Source: Xylocopa sonorina (Eukaryota > Arthropoda > Insecta > Hymenoptera > Apidae). From it: a stretch of DNA of 64,000 nt. The position numbers and the translations under genes were made by a program. Below the pieces are notes generated by a model. The model was not told the origin of the DNA and did no database searches. It saw only the letters and a list, made by a program, of their open reading frames with translations. Below, piece after piece: positions 51,310 to 63,000 of the stretch (within the stretch, counting starts at the first letter, position 1; each line of letters opens with the position of its first letter). The stretch spans positions 3,224,001 to 3,288,000 of the forward strand of contig NW_027490092.1 of NCBI RefSeq assembly GCF_050948175.1, in the 5' to 3' direction.

Positions 51310-54286
51310 TGTTATGTATTCCTCGTCTACACTTCAAATGAATGTAAATGCGACACTTTCTTGCAAGGAAATAGCGTTTGCAGATGTCTACGAATCGTAG
51401 CAATAGAGTTCTAAAGCTTCTTTAAACGCTATATCGCATCTCATTTCTATGTTTCATGGTAAGGTATAATATGATTTGCGAAGTGTTATGTATTCCTCGT
51501 CTACACTTCAAATGAATGTAAATGCGACACTTTCTTGCAAGGAAATAGCGTTTCCAGATGTCTACGTATCGTAGCAATAGAGTTCTTATGATTCTTAAAA
51601 CGCGATATCGGATCTTATGTCTATGTTTCATGGTAAGGTATAATATGATTTGCGAAGTGTTATGTATTCCTCGTCTACACTTCAAATGAATGTAAATGCG
51701 ACACTTTCTTGCAAGGAAATAGCGTTTGCAGATGTCTACGAATCGTAGCAATAGAGTTCTAATGCTTCTTAAAACGCGATATCGCATCTCATTTCTATGT
51801 TTCATGGTAAGATATAATATGATTTGCGAAGTGTTATGTATTCCTTGTCTACACTTCAAATGAATGTAAATGCGACACTTCCTTGCTAGGAAATAGCGTC
51901 TGCAGATGTCTAGGTATCGTAGCAATAGAGTTCTAATGCTTCTTAAAACGCGATATCGCATCTCATTTCTATGTTTCATGGTAAGATATAATATGATTTG
52001 CGAAGTGTCATGTATTCCTCGTCCACGCTTCAAATGAATGTAAATGCGACACTTCCTTGCAAGGAAATAGCTTCTGCAGATGTCTAGGTATCGTAGCAAT
52101 AGAGTTCTAATGCTTCTTAAAACGCGATATCGCATCTCATTTCTATGTTTCATGGTAAGATATAATATGATTTGCGAAGTGTCATGTATTCCTCGTCCAC
52201 GCTTCAAATGAATGTAAATGCGACACTTCCTTGCATGGAAATAGCGTTTGCAGATGTCTACGTATCGTAGCAATAGAGTTCTTATGATTCTTAAAACGCG
52301 ATATCGGATCTCATTTCTATGTTTCATGGTAAGATATAATATGATTTGCGAAGTGTTATGTATTCCTCGTCTACACTTCAAATGAATGTAAATGCGACAC
52401 TTTCTTGCAAGGAAATAGCGTTTGCAGATGTCTACGAATCGTAGCAATAGAGTTCTAATGCTTCTTAAAACGCGATATCGCATCTCATTTCTATGTTTCA
52501 TGGTAAGATATAATATGATTTGCGAAGTGTTATGTATTCCTTGTCTACACTTCAAATGAATGTAAATGCGACACTTCCCTACTAGGAAATAGCGTCTGCA
52601 GATGTCTAGGTATCGTAGCAATAGAGTTCTAATGCTTCTTAAAACGCGATATCGCATCTCATTTCTATGTTTCATGGTAAGATATAATATGATTTGCGAA
52701 GTGTTATGCATTCCTCGTCTACGATTCAAATGAATGTAAATGCGACACTTTCTTGCAAGGAAATAGCGTTTGCAGATGTCTACGTATCGTAGCAATGGAT
52801 TTCTGATGCTTCTTAAAACGCGATAACGCATCTCATTTCTATGTTTCATGGTAAGATATAATATGATTTGCGAAGTGTCATGTATACCACGTGCAGGCTT
52901 CAAATGAATGTAAATGCGACACTTCCTTGCAAGGAAATAGCGTTTGCAGATGTCTACGTATCGTAGCAATAGAGTTCTTATGATCCTTAAAACGCGATAT
53001 CGGATCTCATTTCTATGTTTCATGGTAAGATATAACATGATTTGCGAAGTGTCATGTATTCCTCGTCTACACTTCAAATGAATATAAATGCGACACTTCC
53101 CTGCAAGGAAATAGCGTTTGCAGATGTCTACGTATCGTAGCAATAGAGTTATTATGATTCTTAAAACGCGATATCGGACCTTATTTCTATGTTTCATGGT
53201 AAGGTATAATATGATTTGCGAAGTGTCATGTATTCCTCGTCTACACTTCAAATGAATGTAAATGCGACACTTCCCTGCATGGAAATAGCGTTTGCAGATG
53301 TCTACGTATCGTAGCAACAGAGTTCTTATGATTCTTAAAACGCGATATCGCCTCTCATTCCTATGTTTCATGGTAAGATATAATATGATTTGCGGAGTGT
53401 CATGTATTCCTCGTCTACACTTCAAATGAATGTAAATGCGACACTTTCTTGCAAGGAAATAGCGTTTGCTGATGTCTACGTATCATAGCAATGGATTTCT
53501 GATGCTTCTTAAAACGCGATATCGCATCTCACTTCTATGATTCATGGTAAGATATGATATGATTTGCGAAGTGTCATGTATTCCTCGTCTACACTTCAAA
53601 TGAATGTAAATGCGACACTTCCCTGCATGGAAATGGCGTTTGCAGATGTCTACTCATCGTAGCAATGGATTTCTGATGCTTCTTAAAACGCGATAACGCA
53701 TCTCATTTCTATGTTTCATGGTAAGATATAATATGATTTGCGAAGTGTCATGTATTCCTCGTCCACGCTTCAAATGAATGTAAATGCGACACTTTCTTGC
53801 AAGGAAATAGCGTTTGCAGATGTCTACGTATCGTGGAAATGGATTTCTGATGCTTCTTAAAACGCGATAACGCATCTCATTTCTATGTTTCATGGTAAGA
53901 TATAATATGATTTGCGAAGTGTCATGTATTCCTTGTCCAGGCTTCAAATGAATGTAAATGCGACACTTCGTTGCAAGGAAATAGCGTTTGCAGATGTCTA
54001 CGTATCGTAGCAATAGAGTTCTTATGATTCTTAAAACGCGATATCGGATCTCATTTCTATGTTTCATGGTAAGATATAATATGATTTGCGAAGTGTTATG
54101 TATTCCTCGTCTACACTTCAAATGAATGTAAATGCGACACTTTCTTGCAAGGAAATAGCGTTTGCAGATGTCTACGTATCGTAGCAATGGATTTCTGATG
54201 CTTCTTAAAACGCGATATCGCATCTCACTTCTATGATTCATGGTAAGATATAATATGATTTGCGAAGTGTCATGTATTCCTCGTCC

Positions 54287-57000
54287 ACGCTTCAAATGAA
54301 TGTAAATGCGACACTTTCTTGCAAGGAAATAGCGTTTGCAGATGTCTACGTATCGTGGAAATGGATTTCTGATGCTTCTTAAAACGCGATAACGCATCTC
54401 ATTACTATGTTTCATGGTAAGATATAATATGATTTGCGAAGTGTCATGTATTCCTCGTCCACGCTTCAAATGAATGTAAATGCGACACTTTCTTGCAAGG
54501 AAATGGCGTTTGCAGATGTCTACGTATCGTAGAAATGGATTTCTGATGCTTCTTAAAACGCGATAACGCATCTCATTTCTATGTTTCATGGTAAGATATA
54601 ATATGATTTGCGAAGTGTCATGTATTCCTTGTCCAGGCTTCAAATGAATGTAAATGCGACACTTCGTTGCAAGGAAATAGCGTTTGCAGATGTCTACGTA
54701 TCGTAGCAATAGAGTTCTTATGATTCTTAAAACGCGATATCGGATCTCATTTCTATGTTTCATGGTAAGATATAATATGATTTGCGAAGTGTTATGTATT
54801 CCTCGTCTACACTTCAAATGAATGTAAATGCGACACTTTCTTGCAAGGAAATAGCGTTTGCAGATGTCTACGTATCGTAGCAATGGATTTCTGATGCTTC
54901 TTAAAACGCGATATCGCATATCACTTCTATGATTCATGGTAAGATATAATATGATTTGCGAAGTGTCATGTATTCCTCGTCTACACTTCAAATGAATGTA
55001 AATGCGACACTTGCCTGCATGGAAATAGCGTTTGCAGATGTCTACGTATCGTAGCAATAGATTTCTTATGATTCTTAAAACGCGATATCGCCTCTCATTC
55101 CTATGTTTCATGGTAAGATATAATATGATTTGCGGAGTGTCATGTATTCCTCGTCTACACTTCAAATGAATGTAAATGCGACACTTCCTTGCAAGGAAAT
55201 AGCGTTTGCAAATGTCTACCTGTCGTAGCAATAGTGTTCTAATGCTTCTTAAAACGCGATATCGGATCTCATTTCTATGTTTCATGGTAAGATATAATAT
55301 GATTTGCGGAGTGTTATGTATTCCTCGTCTACATTTCAAATGAATGTAAATGCGACTCTTTCTTGCAAGGAAATAGCGTTTGCAGATGTCTACGTATCGT
55401 AGCAATGGATTTCTGCTGCTTCTTAAAACGCGATATCGCATCTCATTTCTATGTTTCATAGTAAGGTATAATATGATTTGCGAAGTGTCATGTATTCCTC
55501 GTCTACACTTCAAATGAATGTAAATGCGACACTTCCTTGTAAGGAAATAGCGTTTGCAGATGTCTACGTATCGTAGCAATAGAGTTCTAATGCTTCTTAA
55601 AACGCGATATCGCATCTCATTTCTATGTTTCATGGTAAGATGTAATATGATTTGCGGAGTGTTATGTATTCCTCGTCTACACTTCAAATGAATGTAAATG
55701 CGACACTTCCTTGCTAGGAAATAGCGTTTCCAGATGTCTAGGTATCGTAGCAATAGAGTTCTTATGATTCTAAAAACGCGTTATAGCTTCTCATTTCTAT
55801 GTTTCATGGTAAGATGTAATATGATTTGCGGAGTGTTATGTATTCCTCGTCTACACTTCAAATGAATGTAAATGCGACACTTCCTTGCAAGGAAATAGCG
55901 TTTGCAGATGTCTGAGTATCGTAGCAATAGAGCTCTTATGATCCTTAAATCGCGATATTGCATCTCATTTCTATGTTTCATGGTAGGATATAATATGATT
56001 TGCGAAGTGTTGTGTATTCCTCGTCTACACTTCAAATGAATGTGAATGCGACACTTCCCTGCTAGGAAATAGCGTCTGCAGATGTCTACGTATCCTAGCA
56101 ATAGATTTCTAATGCTTCTTAAAACGCGATATCGCATCTCATTTCTATGATTCATGGTAAGATATAATATGATTTGCGAAGTGTCATGTATTCCTCGTCT
56201 ACACTTCAAATGAATGTAAATGCGACACTTCCTTGTAAGGAAATAGCGTTTGCAGATGTCTACGTATCGTAGCAATAGAGTTCTAATACTTCTTAAAACG
56301 CGATATCGCATCTCATTTCTATGTTTCATGATAAGATATAATATGATTTGCGAAGTGTTATGCATTCCTCGTCTACGATTCAAATGAATGTAAATGCGAC
56401 ACTTCCTTGCAAGGAAATAGCGTCTGCAGATGTCTAGGTATCGTAGCAATAGAGTTCTAATGCTTCTTAAAACGCGATATCGCATCTCATTTCTATATTT
56501 CATGGTAAGATATAATATGATTTGCAAAGTGTTATGCATTCCTCGTCTACACTTCAAATGAATGTAAATGCGACACTTCCTTGCAAGGAAATAGCGTTTG
56601 CAGATGTCTACGTATCGTAGCAATAGGGTTCTTATGATTCTTAAAACGCGATATCGCATATCATTTCTATGTTTCATGGTAAGATATAATATGATTTGCG
56701 AAGTGTTATGTAGTCCTCGTCTACACTTCAAATGAATGTAAATGCGACACTTCGTTGCTAGGAAATAGCGTTTGCAGATGTCTACGTATCGAAGCAATAG
56801 AGTTCAAAAGCTTCTTAAAACAAGATATCGCATCTCATTTCTATGTTTCATGATAAGATGTAATATTCATTGCGAAGTGTTATGTATTCCTCGCCTACAC
56901 TTCAAATGAATGTAAATGCGACACTTACTTGCTAGGAAATAGCGTTTGCAGATGTCTACGTATCGAAGCAATAGAGTTCAAATGCTTCTTAAAAAAGAGA
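54287..57000. repeat. Satellite built from pieces like 19-24 kb
   Basis: It contains the words caaatgtctacctgtcg (near 55,207; also 20,055 and 22,971), gcgactctttc, cgtccaggcttc and cttaaatcgcgatattgc in orders partly like 19.8-20.4 kb and 23.5-24.8 kb. No type B unit is seen from about 47,424 to about 56,990, which leaves very long minus-strand open frames. A single-base insertion occurs near 56,992. Confidence 0.75.
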
Positions 57001-60000
57001 TATTGCATCTCTTATCTATGTTTCATGGTAAGATATAATATGATTTGCGAAGTGTCATGTATTCCTCGTCTACACTTCAAATGAATGCAAATGCGACACT
57101 TCCTCGCTAGGAAATAGCGTCCGCAAATGTCTACCTATCGTAGCAATAGAGTTCTAATGCTTCTTAAAACGCGATATCGCATCCCATTTCTATGTTTCAT
57201 GGTAAGATATAATATGTTTTGCGAAGTGTCATGTATTCCTCGTCTACACTTCAAATGAATGTAAATGCGACACTTCCTCGCTAGGAAATAGCGTCCGCAA
57301 ATGTCTACCTATAGTAGCAATAGAGTTCTAATGCTTCTTAAAACGCGATATCGCATCTCATTACTATGTTTCATGGTAAGATATAATATGATTTGCGAAG
57401 TGTCATGTTTTCCTCGTCTACACTTCAAATGAATGTAAATGCGACACTTCCTTGCAGGGAAATAGCATCTGCAGATGTCTAGGTATCGTAGCAATAGAGT
57501 TCTTATGATTCTTAAAACGCGATATCGCAACTCATTTCCATGTTTCATGGTAAGATATAATATGATTTGCGAAGTGTTATGTATTCCTCGTCTATACTGC
57601 AAACGAATGTAAATGCGACACTTCCTTGCAAGGAAATAGCGTTTGCAAATTTCTACCTATCGTACCAATAGTGTTCTAATGCTTCCTAAAACGCGATATC
57701 GAATCTCATTTCTATGTTTCATGGTAAGATATAATATGATGTGCGAAGTGTTATGTATTCCTCGTCTGTATTTCAAATGAATGTAAATGCGACACTTCCT
57801 TGCAAGGAAATAGCGTTTGCAGATGTCTACGTATCGTAGCAATAGAGTTGAAATGCTTCTTAAAACGATATATTGCATCTCATATCTATGTTTCATGATA
57901 TGATATAATATTCATTGCGAAGTGATATGCATTCCTCGTCTACGATTCAAATGAATGTAAATGCGACACTTCCTTGCAAGGAAATAGTGTTTGCAGATGT
58001 CTGCGTATCGTAGCAATAGAGTTCTTATGATTCTTAAAACGCGATATCGCATCTCATTTCTATGTTTCATGATAAGATTTAATATTCGTTGCGAAGTGTT
58101 ATGCATGCCTCGTCTACGATTCAAATGAATGTAAATGCGACACTTCCTTTCAAGGAAATAGCGTTTGCAGATGTCTACGTATCGTAGCAATAGAGTTCTT
58201 ATGATTCTTAAAACGCGATATCGCATCTCATTTCTATGTTTCATGGTAAGATATAATATGATTTGCGAAGTGTTATGTAGTCCTCGTCTACACTTCAAAT
58301 GAATGTAAATGCGACACTTCGTTGCTAGGAAATAGCGTTTGCAGATGTCTACGTATCGAAGCAATAGAGTTCAAATGCTTCTTAAAACAAGATATCGCAT
58401 CTCATTTCTATGCTTCATGATAAGATGTAATATTCATTGCGAAGTGTTATGTATTCCTCGCCTACGATTCAAATGAATGTAAATGCGACACTTCCTTGCA
58501 AGGAAATAGCGTTTGCAGATGTCTACGTATCGTAGCAATAGAGTTCTTATATTCTTAGAACGCGATATCGCATCTCATTCCCATGTTTCATGGTAAGATA
58601 TAATATGATTTGCGCAGTATCATGTATTCCTCGTCTACACTTCAAATGAATGTGAATGCGACACTTCCTCGCTAGGAAATGGCGTTTGCAGATGTCTACG
58701 TATCGTAGCAATAGATTTCTAATGCTTCTTAAAACGCGATATCGCATCTCATTTCTATGTTTAATGGTAAGATGTAATATGATTTGCGAAGTGTTATCTA
58801 TTCCTCGTCTACACTTCAAATGAATGTAAATGCGACACTTCCTTGCTAGTAAATAGCGCTTGCAGATGTCTACTTATCGAAGCAATAGAGTTCAAATGCT
58901 TCTTAGACCGAGATATTGCATCTCATATCTATGTTTCATGATAAGATATAATATTCATTGCGAAGTGTTATGCATTGCTCGTCTACGATACAAATGAATG
59001 TTAATGCGACACTTCCTTGCAAGGAAATTGCGTTTGCAGATTTCTACGTATCGTAGCAATAGAGTTCTTATGATTCTTAAAACGCGATATCGCATCTCAT
59101 TTCTATGTTTCATGGTAAGATATAATATGATTTGCGAAGTGTTATGTATTCCTCGTCTACACTTCAAATGAATGTGAATGCGACACTTGCTCGCTAGGAA
59201 ATGGCGTTTGCAGATGTCTACGTATCGTAGCAATAGATTTCTAATGCTTCTTAAATAGCGATATCGCATCACATTTCTATGTTTCATGGTAAGATATAAT
59301 ATGATTTGCGAAGTGTTATGTATTCCTCGCCTACACTTCAAATGAATGTAAATGCGACACTTCCTTGCTAGGAAAGAGCGTTTGCAGATGTCTACCTATT
59401 GTAGCAATAGAGTTCTAATGCTTCTTAAAACGCGATATCGCATCTTATTTCTATGTTACATAGTAAGATATAACATGATTTGCGAAGTGTTATGTATTCC
59501 TCTTCTACACTTCAAATGAATGTAAATGCGACACTTCCTTGCAAGGAAATAGCGTTTGCAGATGTCTACGTATCGTAGGGATAGAGTTCTAATGCTTCTT
59601 AAAACGAGATATTGCATCTCATATCTATGTTTCATGATAAGATATAATATTCATTGCGAAGTGTTATGCATTCCTCGTCTACGATTCAAATCAATGTAAA
59701 TGCGACACTTCCTTGTAAGGAAATTGCGTTTGCAGATGTCTAGGTATCGTAGCAATAGAGTTCTAATGCTACTTAAAACGCGATATCGCATCCCATTTCT
59801 ATGTTTCATGGTAAGATATAATACGATTTGCGAAGTGTTATGTATTCCTCGTCTACACTTCAAATGAATGTAAATGTGACACTACCTTGCTAGGATATAG
59901 CGTCTGCAGATGTATAGGTATCGTAGCAATAGAGTTCTAATGACTCTTAAAACGCGATATCGCATCTCATTTCTATGTTTCATGGTAAGATATAATATGA

Positions 60001-63000
60001 TTTGCGAAGTGTTATGTAGTCCTCGTCTACACTTCAAATGAATGCAAATGCGACACTTCGTCGCTAGGAAATAGCGTTTGCAGATGTCTACGTATCGAAG
60101 CAATAGAGTTCAAATGCTTCTTAAAACGAGATATTGCATCTCTTATCTATGTCTCATGATAAGATATCATATTCTTTGCGAAGTGTTATGCATTCCTCGT
60201 CTACGATTCAAATGAATGTAAATGCGACACTACCTTGCAAGGAAATAGCGTTTCCAGATGTCTACGTATCGAAGCAATAGAGTTCAAATGCTTCTTAAAA
60301 CGAGATATTGCATCTCATATCTATGTTTCTTGATAAGATATAATATTCATTGCGAAGTGTTATGCATTCCTCGTCTACGTTTCAAATGAATGTAAATGCG
60401 ACACTTCCTTGCAAGGAAATAGCGTTTGCAGATGTCTACGTATCGTAGCAATAGAGTTCCAATGCTTCTTAAAACGCGATATCGCATCTCATTTCTATGT
60501 TTCATGGTAAGATATGATATGATTTGCGAAGTGTTATGTATTCCTCGTCTTACACTTCAAATGAATGTAAATGCGAGACTTCCTTGCAAGTAAATAGCGT
60601 TTTGCAAATGTCTACATATCGTAGCAATGGTGTTCTAATGCTTCTTAAAACGCGATATCGCATCTCATTTCTATGTTTCATGGTAAGATATAATGTGATT
60701 GGCGAAGTGTTATGTATTCCTCGTCTACACTTCAAATGAATGTAAATGCGACACTTCCTTGCTAGGAAATAGCGTTTGCAGATGTCTACGTATCGAAGCA
60801 ATAGAGTTCAAATGCTTCTTAAAAAGAGATATTGCATCTCTTATCTATGTTTCATGATAAGATATAATATTCTTTGCGAAGTGTTATGCATTCCTCGTCT
60901 ACGGTTCAAATGAATGTAAATGCGACACTTCCTTGCAAGGAAATAGCGTTTGCAGATGTCTACGTATCGTAGCAATAGTGTTCTTATGATTCTTAGAACG
61001 CGATATCGCATCTCATTCCCATGTTTCATGGTAAGATATAATATGATTTGCGAAGTGTTATGTATTCCTCGTTTGCACTTCAAATGAATGTAAATGCAAC
61101 ACTTCCTTGGAAGGAAATAGCGTATGCAGATGTCTACGTATCGTAGCAATAGAGTTCTTATGATACTTAAATCGCGATATTGCATCTCATTTCTATGTTT
61201 CATGGTAAGATATAATATGATTTGCGAAGTATCATGTATTCCTCGTCTACACTTCAAATGAATGTAAATGCGACACATCCTAGCTAGGAAATAGCGTCTG
61301 CAGATGTCTAGGTATCGTAGCAGTAGAGTTCTAATGCTTCTTAAAACGCGATATCGCATCCCATTTCTATGTTTCATGGTAAGATGTAATATGATTTGCG
61401 AAGTGTCATGTATTCCACGTCTACACTTCAAATGAATGTAAATGCGACACTACCTTGCAAGGAAATAGCGTTTGCAGATGTCTACGTATCGAAGCAATAG
61501 AGTTCAAATGCTTCTTAAAACAAGATATCGCATCTCATTTCTATGCTTCATGATAAGATGTAATATTCATTGCGAAGTATTATGTATTCCTCGCCTACAC
61601 TTCAAATGAATGTAAATGCGACACTTCCTTGCTAGGAAATAGCGTTTCCAGATGTCTACGTATCGAAGCAATAGAGTTCAAATGCTTCTTAAAACGAGAT
61701 ATTGCATCGCATATCTATGTTTCTTGATAAGATATAATATTCATTGCGAAGTGTTATGCATTCCTCGTCTACGATTCAAATGAATGTAAATGCGACACTT
61801 ACTTGCAAGGAAATAGCGTTTGCAGATGTCTACGTATCGTAGCAATAGAGTTCTAATGCTTCTTAAAACGCGATATCGCAACTCATTTCTATGTTTCATG
61901 GTAAGATATAATATGATTCGCGAAGTGTTATGTATTCCTCGTCTACACTTCAAATGAATGTAAATGCGACACTTCCTTGCACGGATATAGCGATTGCAGA
62001 TGTCTACGTATCGTAGCAATAGAGTTCATATGATTCCTAAAACGCGATATCGCATCTCATTTCTATGTTTCATGGTAAGATATAACATGATTTGCGAAGT
62101 GTTATGTATTCCTCGTCTACACTTCAAATGAATGTGAATGCGATACTTCCTCGCTAGGAAATAGCGTTTGCAGATGTCTACGTATCGTAGCAATAGCTTT
62201 CTAATGCTTCTTAAAATGCGATATCGAATCTCATTTCTATGTTTCATGGTAAGATATAATGTGATTTGCGAAGTGTTATGTATTCCTCGTCTACACTTCA
62301 AATGAAAGTAAATGCGACACTTCCTTGCTGGGAAATAGCGTTTGCAGATGTCTACGTATCGAAGCAATAGAGTTCAAATGCTTCTTAAAACGAGATATTG
62401 CATCTCATATCCATGTTTCATAATAAGATATAATATTCATTGCGAAGTGTTATGCATTCCTCGTCTACGATTCAAATGAATGTAAATGCGACACTTTCTT
62501 GCAAGGAAATAGCTTTTGCAGATGTCTACGTATCGTAGCAATAGAGTTCTAATGCTTCTTAAAACGCGATATCGCACCTCATTTCAATGTTTCATGGTAA
62601 GATATAATATGATTTGCGAAGTGTTATGTATTCCTCGTCTACACTTCAAATGGATGTGAATGCGATACTTCCCCGCTAGGAAATAGCGTTTGCAGATGTC
62701 TACGTATCGTAGCAATAGAGTGCTTATGATTCTTAAAACGCGATATCGCATCTCATTTCTATGTTTCATGATAAGATATAATATTCATTGCGAAGTGTTA
62801 TGCATTCCTCGTCTACGATTCAAATGAGTGCAAATGCGACACTTCCTCGTTAGGAAAGAGCGTTTGCAGATGTCTACCTATCGTAGCAATAGAGTTCTAA
62901 TGCTTCTTAAAACGCGATATCGCATCTCATTTCTATGTTACATAGTAAGATATAATATGATTTGCGAAGTGTTATGTATTCCTCTTCTACACTTCAAGTG

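Larger units (their letters stand above)
46320..54286. repeat. 40-mer-spaced pair, 6,960 bp offset
   Basis: About 1.0 kb at 46,320-47,326 recurs at 53,280-54,286. gcgtttgctgatg is at 46,503 and 53,463. ctactcatcgtag, cgtggaaatgg and cgtccaggcttc follow in the same order. The gcgtttgctgatg unit also occurs near 21,921. Confidence 0.8.

Noticed and set aside
60524..60739. Plus-strand open frame of 71 codons
   Set aside because: It is created by the two single-base insertions near 60,551 and 60,601. The sequence is ordinary satellite.
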